NCBI GenBank assembly: GCA_025356435.1
Contig: JANXSY010000198.1
Coordinates: 1 to 64,000, forward strand
Origin: Isosphaeraceae bacterium
GTDB lineage: Bacteria; Planctomycetota; Planctomycetia; Isosphaerales; Isosphaeraceae
Direction: 5' to 3'
DNA: 64,000 nt
A program made the translations under genes and the position numbers. Below are positions 35,357-43,414 of this stretch, piece by piece. The notes beneath the pieces were generated by a model. That model searched no databases, had not been told where the DNA came from, and saw nothing but the letters and a program-made list of their open reading frames with translations. The first letter of the stretch is position 1. Each line of letters begins with the position of its first letter.

Positions 35357-35382
35357 ACGCGGTCCCCAGGTAGGGACCGCGT
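35357..35382 (-). terminator. Intrinsic terminator of the Ig-repeat gene
   Basis: A perfect 10-bp stem (ACGCGGTCCC at 35357-35366 with GGGACCGCGT at 35373-35382) and a six-base loop, 30 bp past the stop on the minus strand. In the transcript the stem is followed by UCGG and then five Us, so this is a conventional intrinsic terminator with a slightly displaced U-run. Confidence 0.65.
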
Positions 35383-35411
35383 CGATGATCGTCTTGGCGT
35401 CAGGAATCGGC

Positions 35412-38297
35412 TCAATAGCCTTTATGACGGGGTGCCTTCCCATGATGGACACCGTGCCTCACCGGATGGACGACCGGCTTGGGAGCGTGGCCGTGCTTCA
35501 TCGGCTTATGGCCGAAGATGGGATGGCCAGGCTGGGATGGGATCGGCGTGACCACGATCGGCGTCGGCAGCGGGACCGTCACCTTGGGCGGGGTCGTTAC
35601 GGGGGGCGGGGTGCCGGGTACGGTCGTCGGGGGAGTCGGGGTCGGCTGAGCGACGGCGGGGGTCGTTTCGGGTGTGATGCTCAGTGACGAGGAGCCGGAA
35701 CCGCTGAAGTTCGTCGAACCGATATAGGACGCCGTGATTGACTGGCCAGGGGCGAAGGTCAGGGTTGTGACGAGATAGGCCTGACCGCCAACGAGAGAGA
35801 TCCGACCCAGTTCCTTGCCGCCATTCTTGAAGACGACACTGCCCGTAGGCATCCCGCCGGTCGAGTTAACAGTGGCCGTGAAGAGCATCGGCCGGCCGAG
35901 GACTGGCGGGTTGGGGCTGACGTTCAGGGAGGTCGACGTTGTGGCCTGGACGACGGTCTGGATGGAGGCCGTCGAGGCGACGGGTGCGAAGTGGCTGTCG
36001 CCCTGGTAAACGGCGATGATCGGATCTTTGCCGACAGGCAGGCTCTTGATCGCCAGCGAAGCGTGTCCGCTCGCGTCGACCGTGGCGGCTCCGAGCAGAG
36101 TCGACCCGCTCAGGAAGCTGACCGACCCGGTCGGCATGCCAAACGACGACGCCCGCCCCGCGAGGACCGTCGCGCCCAGGGTGGCGGACTGGCCGAAGGC
36201 CGTGTGGTCGGGAGTCGACGAGACCGAGGTCGACGTGGGGATCGAGACGACAGGGAAGCTCAGCGGTAGCGAGGTGGCCGCAGTGCTCGTCGCGTCGCCC
36301 GCATAGCTGACGGTGATCGGGTGCGTCCCGACGGCCAGGCTCGACGTGGTGAGCTGGGCATGGCCGGTCGCGTCAATCGTGGCGACGCCGAGCGTGTTCG
36401 GTCCATCAAGGAACGTCAACTGTCCAGTCGGGCTGCCGAGCGCGGTCGTCGCCGTCGCGACGAAGGTCGTCGAATCGCCTGAGAAGGTCGCGGGAGCCGA
36501 GTCGGAGACCGTGAGGATGGTGGACGCGGGCCGGACCTTGATCGGCAGGACCGTTGAAGTGCTCTGAGCGAACGACGAGTCGCCCGAGTAGGCAGCCGAG
36601 ATGCTGTGATTACCCCCAGCAAGTGCCGAGGTGATGATCGTCGCGACACCCCCGCTGAGAATCCCCGTGCCAACCGGGGTCGAGCCGTCGAGGAAAGTGA
36701 TGAGACCTGTTGGGGAACCGGCCGGGCTTGCGACGACCGCGGAGAGGGTGATGGGGACGTTCGGCTTAAGGGTGACGGAAGGGCCGGAGATCGAGGTCGT
36801 GGTCGCTCCGGCGAGGCTCGTGAGCGTGACGGCCTGCGCCGAGTAGTTGATCTGGAACGACTGACCGTTTTGCGTCACGGTCGCGCCCTGGCCCAGCCCG
36901 GCGAACTGGCCGGTGATGGGCGACGTGCCGGTCGCCTTGACGATGGTGAACACTGTGCCGGCCGTCGGCAGGAAGCCCGGGTTGATCGCCAGGGTGGCGT
37001 TGTTGAGGTCAATCTGTCCGCCCGCGATGAGCTGGCCGTATTGCGTGCCCGCCGCCGTGCCGTCGATCTTGAGGACGAGCTTCGACCCTTGACTGAGCGA
37101 GACTGAGCCCTTGTCGAGCGTGAGCGACGAGTCGCCAAGCCCGAGCACGGCCGCCAGCGTCACGTTCAGGTGAGCGGAATTCGGGATGTCGATCGGGGTG
37201 ACGAGGTGCGTGATCGCCGCGCCAAAGACGGTGTCGCCGGTCTGATTCAGGCTCGCCGATTCGAGGGCACCAGTGCCGGACGAGACGCCGTGGGCAAGGT
37301 TGACGGTGCCTGGGCCAGACGTCTCAAACCTCCCGCCGCCGCCGACCAACGAACCGAAGGTCGCCGTGGCACCCGCCGCCGGGGCGACGTTGAGCGTGAA
37401 ATCGTTCGGGGTGCTCTGCGCCGGCGAGAGGCCGTCAGAGAAGGTGCTGCCGTAGTCGGACGAAGAGATGACCATGACCGCGCCCGACTTGAGCGTGAAG
37501 TTGCCGTTGAGCGTCTGACCTGAAGAGAGCGGGTCGCCCGCCAGTTGCGTGAAGTAACCGCCGTTCACCTTGCCGGGGGTGAAGGTGGAGCCGGGGTCGA
37601 GCGTGAAGAATCCATTATTCACGACGGCGGGCGACAGCGTGCTTCCGGAGGTCACCTCGATCGTCCCGGCGGTGCCATTATCGGCCCCCGTGATCGTCAC
37701 CCCACTGACGTTCACCGGCCCGCCCTTGAGGTCAGGTCCGACGGTGAGAGTCGAGCCGGGGGTGACTTTGATCGTGATCGGTAGCGTCCCGGTCCCGCCG
37801 AGGGTGATCGGCCCCTGGTTGCCAAGGATCGTGAGTCCGCCCATTTCGGGAGCGGCGGCCGTCCCGATGGCGAGCCCACCGCCTCCAAGTTTCGACACCG
37901 TGCCGGTCCCCACCAGGTTTACCCCGTCGAGGGTAAGATTCGCCCCTGGAATGACGGTGACGGGGAGATTGGTGGGGACGTTCAGGGTGCCGTTGAGGGT
38001 AAAACTCGACTGGACGGTGATCGAGCCGGGCGTGAATCCCGACGGCAGCGCCGTTGTGTGGACCGACCCGGCCCCGCCGAAGACGACGTTGTCGCCCGAG
38101 ATCGGCACCGACTTGCCCGACCAGTTGGCGGCGTCATTCCAGTTGGCACTGCCGCCGTTCCAGACGTCGGTCGAGAGGAGTTTCCGGTCTTCCAGGATCT
38201 CCGGACCACCGCCGATCGCGGCCGAGCGACTCGTGCGCTTGGCCCGGTCACGAGAGAGGATCGTCCGTTCGGATTGGCGAGAGAGGGGATGGTTCAT
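35412..38297 (-). CDS. Large Ig-repeat surface protein with LEPR-XLL-like header
   Basis: A 961-residue secreted or surface protein. The N-terminus has a basic stretch and EILEDRKLLS (about residues 36-45), a variant of the planctomycete LEPR-XLL header seen on giant surface proteins. Next comes NGGSANWNDAANWSG, then a beta-helix/autotransporter-like region (to about 480), then four bacterial Ig-like repeats of about 90 residues, each with a PTG-x-(I/L/V)-x-F motif, and a Pro/Thr linker. The end is a His/Lys-rich basic tail (about 940-961, GHKPMKHGHAPKP...). Probably an adhesin or matrix protein. ATG 38297 is preferred (AGGA upstream); an upstream start at 38393 is open. No ligand can be named. 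Confidence 0.8.
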   Translation of the reverse strand: MNHPLSRQSERTILSRDRAKRTSRSAAIGGGPEILEDRKLLSTDVWNGGSANWNDAANWSGKSVPISGDNVVFGGAGSVHTTALPSGFTPGSITVQSSFTLNGTLNVPTNLPVTVIPGANLTLDGVNLVGTGTVSKLGGGGLAIGTAAAPEMGGLTILGNQGPITLGGTGTLPITIKVTPGSTLTVGPDLKGGPVNVSGVTITGADNGTAGTIEVTSGSTLSPAVVNNGFFTLDPGSTFTPGKVNGGYFTQLAGDPLSSGQTLNGNFTLKSGAVMVISSSDYGSTFSDGLSPAQSTPNDFTLNVAPAAGATATFGSLVGGGGRFETSGPGTVNLAHGVSSGTGALESASLNQTGDTVFGAAITHLVTPIDIPNSAHLNVTLAAVLGLGDSSLTLDKGSVSLSQGSKLVLKIDGTAAGTQYGQLIAGGQIDLNNATLAINPGFLPTAGTVFTIVKATGTSPITGQFAGLGQGATVTQNGQSFQINYSAQAVTLTSLAGATTTSISGPSVTLKPNVPITLSAVVASPAGSPTGLITFLDGSTPVGTGILSGGVATIITSALAGGNHSISAAYSGDSSFAQSTSTVLPIKVRPASTILTVSDSAPATFSGDSTTFVATATTALGSPTGQLTFLDGPNTLGVATIDATGHAQLTTSSLAVGTHPITVSYAGDATSTAATSLPLSFPVVSIPTSTSVSSTPDHTAFGQSATLGATVLAGRASSFGMPTGSVSFLSGSTLLGAATVDASGHASLAIKSLPVGKDPIIAVYQGDSHFAPVASTASIQTVVQATTSTSLNVSPNPPVLGRPMLFTATVNSTGGMPTGSVVFKNGGKELGRISLVGGQAYLVTTLTFAPGQSITASYIGSTNFSGSGSSSLSITPETTPAVAQPTPTPPTTVPGTPPPVTTPPKVTVPLPTPIVVTPIPSQPGHPIFGHKPMKHGHAPKPVVHPVRHGVHHGKAPRHKGY

Positions 38298-38778
38298 CCG
38301 TGAACGTCCTGTATTCGCGTGTTCGACCGGTAAATCGTCGCCCGGTCGGTGGAGGAACGATGCGGGTTCGCCGGCAGGAACGGGGTTCGTCAACCCATCC
38401 AGAGGACCAGCCCCGTATCCCTAGACTTTCCCCAGAATTCTCATTATTTCTGAAAACCAAACTCTTTGGAGTCGTCTTCTGTTCGTTATCGGAGCGGTTA
38501 TGCGGGTTCTTGAGGTTTTGCCGGAAAAAGGGACAAGGAGCGATAACGCTTTTACTCTGGTAATTTGCTCGGAAAGGCGCGAGCCGTCGCAGGTCAAAAT
38601 AATGTTTGACTTTCCTCAAAGCGACCGCCACTGTTATAGTAGAGGTTGTCGGCCCCCTCTGTTATTGTGAAAATAGAAGTCGATCTCCTTGCCTTCCCGC
38701 ACTCACTGAGCCGGCCGCCTGCGCCCTCGGAAGTGTGATCCGCCCCACCGCCTTCCCGCCACCGAAGAGGAGCCAGCC
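38298..38778. other. Divergent intergenic region, relatively AT-rich
   Basis: About 480 bp between the Ig-repeat gene and the second PSCyt2/PSD1 gene. Part of it is more AT-rich than its surroundings, as expected for two promoters. No small ORF with a good ribosome site, no tRNA and no clear riboswitch fold was found. An extended -10 lies near its right end. Confidence 0.4.
38632..38640 (+). promoter_or_regulatory. Extended -10 promoter candidate
   Basis: TGTTATAGT matches the extended -10 pattern TGnTATAAT with one mismatch, about 140 bp before the PSCyt2/PSD1 gene. A TTGACT at 38606-38611 is 23 bp upstream, too far for a standard -35, so the extended -10 would act mostly alone. Confidence 0.35.
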
Positions 38779-41250
38779 ATGAAGACCCTCCGTCGAGCCG
38801 CCGGACCGATTGTCCTCGGCGTCATGGCCCTCTTGTCGATGGCGACGTCCGGGGCTGTCTCTGCCGCCGATTCTCCCAAAGACATCGTGGGTACGCCCGC
38901 TACGGTCGAGATCACGCCCAAAGATTCGACGCTGGTCGGCCGCAGGGCCACCCGGCAGTTGATCGTCTCGGCGAAATATGCGGACGGGAATGAGCGAGAC
39001 CTCACCCGAGCGGTCGAGTGGGTCAGCCTCGACCCGACGATTGCGACCGTTTCAACGCGAGGCCAGGTCGTCCCCAAGGCGAACGGCGTCGCGACGATCG
39101 TTGCCCGCAGGGGGAGCGTTGAGGCGAAGACGACGGTCATCGTGTCGAAAACTGAGGCCGTCACCCCGGTGAGTTTCAAGCTCGACGTGATCCCCTCGTT
39201 CAGCCAGGCGGGATGCAATATGGGGGCCTGCCACGGCACCCCTACCGGCAAGGGCGGATTCAAGCTCAGCCTCCGAGGCTATTTGCCTGACCAGGATTAC
39301 GTCACGCTCAGCCGAGACGCCTCCGGCCGACGGATCAACCCGCTCGCGGCCGAGACGAGCATGATCCTCACCAAGCCGCTCGGCGAGATCGCCCATGAGG
39401 GTGGGCTCCGGCTCACGCGAACTTCGAAGAGTTACGAATATCTCCTCGACTGGGTCCGCGAGGGGGCGAAGGCCGACGTCAACCCGCCTACCGCTGTCCG
39501 CCTGGAGATCCTGCCCGGGACTCGCGTCTTGAACGCACCCGCGAAGACCCAGCAGGCTGCCGTGATCGCCTATTATTCGGACGGGTCGAGCCGCGACGTG
39601 ACGCCGACCTGTTATTACAACTCGTCGAACCCCGAGATCGCTGATGTTGACGCCGACGGCTATGTCACCTTCAAGAATCGTGGCGAAGTCGCGGTGATCG
39701 CGCATTATCTTGACCTGGTCGCCAACGTCCGACTGACGCATCTGGTCGAAGTTCCCGGCTTCAAGCTGGCCGAGGTGCCGGGCGACAACGTGATCGACAA
39801 GGCAGTCTTCGCCAAGCTGAACCGGATGCGGGTCAGCCCGTCCGACCCCTGCACCGACACCGAGTTTGTCCGCCGCGCCACACTCGACGCCATCGGTATC
39901 TTGCCGACCGCTGAGGAGGTCAAATCGTTCCTGAACGACCCGAGCAAAGATCGCCGGGCCAGGCTCGTCGACCGCCTGCTCGTTCGGCCAGAGTTCTATG
40001 ACTACTGGACCCTCAAGTTCGCCGACATCCTCCGCGCCAACGGCCGATTGATCCAATCCAAAGGGGCGAACGGCTTCACGCGATGGATCAAGACAAACCT
40101 CGAACGCAACACGCCGATGGACGAGTTCGTTCGGGAGTTGCTGACCGCTGAAGGGTCGTCGTACAGCAACCCCGCCGCGAACTATTACCGGATCAGCCGA
40201 GACCCTGAGAACTCGGTCGAGACCACCGCCCAACTCTTCCTCGGCGTGCGGATTCAGTGTGCCAAGTGCCACAACCATCCGTTTGAGCGCTGGACGCAGG
40301 ACGACTATTACGGGTTTGCCGCCTTCTTCTCACGAGTCCGCCAGAAGAAAGGCCCCTTGCCTGACGACGAGGTGATCTACGCCGCCGACGCGGGCGAGGT
40401 CAACCAGCCCCGCACCGGCCAGACGATGAAGCCCAAGGCGCTCGGCGGCCCGGTGCTCGATGACGCCAAGGTGCCCGACCGCCGCGTCCGACTCGCCTCG
40501 TGGCTCACCAGCGGCAGCAATCCGTTCTTCGCCAAGAGCCTCGTCAACCGGATCTGGTATCACCTGATCGGCCGAGGGATCGTCGAGCCGGTCGACGACT
40601 TCCGCGACTCCAATCCCGCTTCGAACGACGAGCTTCTCAATGGCCTGACCGCCGAGTTCGTGAAGTCAAAGTTCGACCTGAAATCGCTGATCCGCGCCAT
40701 CCTCGTCAGCCGGACCTATGCCCTGAGCGCCCGGACCAACGAGCTGAACGCCGACGACTCGATCTACTTCTCGCACGCCTACACCAAGCTCCTCCCCGCC
40801 GAAGTGCTCCTCGACGCCATCTCGACCGTTACCGGCACGACGACCACGTTCGAGGGCCTACCTCCCGGCACCCGCGCCACCCAGATCCTCGATGGCAAGA
40901 TGGAAAACCCGTTCCTCAAGACCTTCGGCCGTCCCGCCCGCGAGCTTGCCTGTGAGTGCGAGCGCGAGACCGACTCGAACCTCTCGCAGGCCCTCCAACT
41001 CATCGGCGGGGCGACGGTCAACGGTAAGCTCCGAGACGACGGCGGCCGGATGGCCACGCTCTCAAAGAGCCCGAAGACTCCCGAGGAGATCACCCGAGAG
41101 CTCTATGTCGTGGCCCTTAGCCGAGAGCCGAATTCGACTGAAGTCGCCGCCGCGGTGAAGCACATCACCATCGGCAAAGACCGTCGCCAGGCGGTCGAAG
41201 ACCTCGGTTGGGTGCTCATCAACTCGAAGGAATTCCTCTTCCGCCATTGA
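38779..41250 (+). CDS. Ig-like (Big_2) plus DUF1549/DUF1553 secreted protein
   Basis: An 823-residue exported protein. Signal peptide (1-30), a first bacterial Ig-like domain (about 40-125), a haem-like segment CNMGACHG (Cys-x4-CysHis form), a second Ig-like domain (about 240-330), DUF1549/PSCyt2 (about 340-520, with CAKCHNHPFERW) and DUF1553/PSD1 (about 560-815, with NPFFAKSLVNRIWYHLIGRG and FLKTFGRPARELACECER). Ribosome site GAGGAG seven bases upstream. Unlike the copy at 28.9 kb it has no DUF1501 gene after it, so it belongs to the Ig-containing subgroup and may act with a partner elsewhere. Confidence 0.88.
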   Translation: MKTLRRAAGPIVLGVMALLSMATSGAVSAADSPKDIVGTPATVEITPKDSTLVGRRATRQLIVSAKYADGNERDLTRAVEWVSLDPTIATVSTRGQVVPKANGVATIVARRGSVEAKTTVIVSKTEAVTPVSFKLDVIPSFSQAGCNMGACHGTPTGKGGFKLSLRGYLPDQDYVTLSRDASGRRINPLAAETSMILTKPLGEIAHEGGLRLTRTSKSYEYLLDWVREGAKADVNPPTAVRLEILPGTRVLNAPAKTQQAAVIAYYSDGSSRDVTPTCYYNSSNPEIADVDADGYVTFKNRGEVAVIAHYLDLVANVRLTHLVEVPGFKLAEVPGDNVIDKAVFAKLNRMRVSPSDPCTDTEFVRRATLDAIGILPTAEEVKSFLNDPSKDRRARLVDRLLVRPEFYDYWTLKFADILRANGRLIQSKGANGFTRWIKTNLERNTPMDEFVRELLTAEGSSYSNPAANYYRISRDPENSVETTAQLFLGVRIQCAKCHNHPFERWTQDDYYGFAAFFSRVRQKKGPLPDDEVIYAADAGEVNQPRTGQTMKPKALGGPVLDDAKVPDRRVRLASWLTSGSNPFFAKSLVNRIWYHLIGRGIVEPVDDFRDSNPASNDELLNGLTAEFVKSKFDLKSLIRAILVSRTYALSARTNELNADDSIYFSHAYTKLLPAEVLLDAISTVTGTTTTFEGLPPGTRATQILDGKMENPFLKTFGRPARELACECERETDSNLSQALQLIGGATVNGKLRDDGGRMATLSKSPKTPEEITRELYVVALSREPNSTEVAAAVKHITIGKDRRQAVEDLGWVLINSKEFLFRH

Positions 41251-41296
41251 TGGGCGGATCTCCCTCGCTGACCGACTCCAAGGATGGACATCGCAA

Positions 41297-41965
41297 ATGG
41301 AATCGACCCTCCATCGGCAGCTCAAGGAGCGGTTCGGCCCCGAGTGCGGCGGTCGCGCTGAGGTCGGGGTCGACGGGTTTCGGATCGACGCGATCGACCC
41401 TGAGGGGAGGCTGGTGGAAATCCAGTCCGCCCCGCTCGGGGCACTCAAGGCGAAGCTGTCGAAGTTACTAGTTGAGCATGAGGTCCGGGTCATCAAGCCA
41501 GTGGCGATCATTCGCCGGATCGTCCGCCGCGACCGCGCCAACGGCCCCGACCTCTCCTCCCGCCGCAGCCCGACTCGGGGCGAGCCGCTCGATGTCTTCG
41601 AAGACCTGATCGGTCTCGCCCGGGTCTTCCCGCACCCGAACCTGACAATCGAAGTCCTCGGCGTCGAGATCGAAGAAGTCCGCGTGGCGACGAAGCGTCG
41701 CGGCGTCCGGGTGATCGACCGGCGACTCGTCGGCATCCTCTCGACCACATTCCTCCGCACCGCTGACGACCTCTGGTCACTCCTGCCGATCGGCCTCGAC
41801 GGCCCGTTCACGACCCTCGACTGTGCCCGCAAGCTCGGCCGATCGGTCGCGTTCGCCCAGCGCGTGGCCTACTGCCTCCGCCATGCTGGGGCCGTCGAAG
41901 AGCAGGGATTCCTCCAGCGCCGACGGATTTATTCCAGGGCCGCCGTCTGCTCCTCTGCCGACTGA
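41297..41965 (+). CDS. Unknown protein with PD-(D/E)XK-like motif and winged-helix-like end
   Basis: A 222-residue protein, not recognised as a named family. The N-terminal part reads RIDAI (around residue 29) then LVEIQS (around 40), an Asp followed by a beta strand with E-x-Q, as in variant PD-(D/E)XK nucleases. VRVIKPVAIIRRIV follows as another strand. The C-terminal part (about 160-215, TTLDCARKLGRSVAFAQRVAYCLRHAGAVEEQG) looks like a helix-turn-helix or winged helix. A nuclease with DNA-binding tail is possible, but the signal is weak. It is close behind the PSD1 gene (46 bp) and upstream of the mutase gene. Confidence 0.55.
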   Translation: MESTLHRQLKERFGPECGGRAEVGVDGFRIDAIDPEGRLVEIQSAPLGALKAKLSKLLVEHEVRVIKPVAIIRRIVRRDRANGPDLSSRRSPTRGEPLDVFEDLIGLARVFPHPNLTIEVLGVEIEEVRVATKRRGVRVIDRRLVGILSTTFLRTADDLWSLLPIGLDGPFTTLDCARKLGRSVAFAQRVAYCLRHAGAVEEQGFLQRRRIYSRAAVCSSAD

Positions 41966-42087
41966 ATGATATCGGAGAGACCGGCATAGGTTTGAAGGAA
42001 CGTCCGTTCGACAACTGGTTTCGGGATCGTTAAAATGACCCAACGCGATCGATTGCCCCTTTTCCCTCTCGGACTGCGAACGAGCCG

Positions 42088-43299
42088 ATGAAATATGTGA
42101 TCGTGATCCCCGACGGAGCGGCAGACGAACCGCAGGCGTCGTTGGGAGGCCAGACCCCGCTCCAGGCTGCGAACACCCCGGAGATGGACGCGGTCGCGAT
42201 GGAGGGGGTGCTGGGCCGGTCGCGGAATGTGCCCGATCGGTTCCTGCCGGCGAGCGACGTGGCGACGCTTAGCCTGTTCGGGTATGACCCCGAGGTCTAT
42301 TACACCGGCCGCGCCCCGCTCGAAGCCGCCGCAATGGGAATCCCGCTCGGCCTTGACGATTGGGCGATCCGCTGCAACCTGATCCACGTCGATGACGGCC
42401 GACTCACTGACTTCACCGCAGGTCACATCAGCAGCGAGGAGGGGCTTGAATTGCTCCACGCCCTCGACCGAGTCATCGGTATGCCGAGGCGGCCGGGGAT
42501 CGAGTTTCACCCTGGCGTGAGCTATCGCAACCTGCTCGTCTATCGCGGCCGTCCGTTCGAACATCCGTTCGACAGCGACACCGTCACCACTCCGCCGCAC
42601 GACAAGCCCAACGAGCCCGCGATCGACCACCTGCCGGTCGGCACCGGATCGGAAATGCTCCGCGAGTTGATGAAACTCGGCTCCGACCTCGTTGCTCACC
42701 ACCCGGTCAACGTCGCGAGGGCTGCCCAGGGCAAACGGACGGCCAACGCGATCTGGCTCTGGGGCCAGGGGAAAGCGCCGAGCCTCAAGCCGTTCAAGGA
42801 ATTGCACGGCTTGAAGGGTGCGATCATCTCCGCTGTTGACCTCGTGCGGGGCGTCGGCCAACTCGCCGGTTGGGACCGGATCGACGTCGTGGGGGCAACC
42901 GGCTATCTCGACACGGATTATGCCGCCAAAGGCCGCGCAGGGGTCGAGGCGCTTGACCGGTACGACGTCGTCTGCGTCCACGTTGAGGCCAGCGACGAGG
43001 CCAGCCACGAAGGACGAGCCGACGCCAAGGTCGAGGCCCTCGAACGGATCGACCGCGAGATTGTCGGCCCGCTCCGCAGAGCGCTCAAGCAGCACGGCGA
43101 AGGCCGCATCCTCGTCTCTCCCGACCACGCGACCCTGCTCCGCACCAAGGCCCACGACCGCGTTTGGGTCCCCTGGGCAATGTCCGGCACAGGTCTCCCT
43201 CCCTCGGGATTCACCTATAACGAACCCGCCGCGCTTGCTGCGGGAGGTCCGTTCCACGACCAGGGTTTCCGGCTCATGGACGCGTTCCTGGGTCGCTGA
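42088..43299 (+). CDS. Archaeal-type cofactor-independent phosphoglycerate mutase / proposed homoserine kinase
   Basis: A 403-residue alkaline-phosphatase-superfamily enzyme of the apgM type. YVIVIPDGAADEP carries the first metal-site Asp; SDVATLSLFGYDPE includes the catalytic Ser region; HVEASDEASHEG and SPDHATLLRTKAHDRVWVPW carry later metal ligands (Asp, His). Members of one subgroup are often found beside threonine-pathway genes and were proposed to be homoserine kinases; here the next gene is aspartokinase (116 bp), which agrees with that proposal. The alternative is interconversion of 3- and 2-phosphoglycerate. Sequence alone does not decide between them. Confidence 0.8.
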   Translation: MKYVIVIPDGAADEPQASLGGQTPLQAANTPEMDAVAMEGVLGRSRNVPDRFLPASDVATLSLFGYDPEVYYTGRAPLEAAAMGIPLGLDDWAIRCNLIHVDDGRLTDFTAGHISSEEGLELLHALDRVIGMPRRPGIEFHPGVSYRNLLVYRGRPFEHPFDSDTVTTPPHDKPNEPAIDHLPVGTGSEMLRELMKLGSDLVAHHPVNVARAAQGKRTANAIWLWGQGKAPSLKPFKELHGLKGAIISAVDLVRGVGQLAGWDRIDVVGATGYLDTDYAAKGRAGVEALDRYDVVCVHVEASDEASHEGRADAKVEALERIDREIVGPLRRALKQHGEGRILVSPDHATLLRTKAHDRVWVPWAMSGTGLPPSGFTYNEPAALAAGGPFHDQGFRLMDAFLGR

Positions 43300-43414
43300 A
43301 AAGTTGGATTCTCTAAAACCAACTGACAGGCGACGCCTCGCGATGGTATGGTGGTGGCTCGACTTGCGTCGGCAAGGTCGGCGAAGGGCGATGTGCGAGC
43401 GAGGAGACGACACG

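Noticed and set aside
38606-38640. TTGACT ... TATAGT as a normal -35/-10 pair
   Set aside because: The spacer is 23 bp, too long; only the extended -10 was kept.
39052-40278. A 408-codon minus-strand open frame opposite the DUF1549/DUF1553 gene
   Set aside because: Antisense shadow without signal peptide, domain or ribosome site.
43302-43324. AGTTGG/CCAACT hairpin between the mutase and aspartokinase genes as an attenuator
   Set aside because: Six-base stem with a long loop, no leader peptide and no U-run.
42818-43414. N-terminal extension of the aspartokinase frame into the mutase gene
   Set aside because: Overlapping sequence has no homology style of the family; GTG 43415 follows a good ribosome site and begins the kinase motif.
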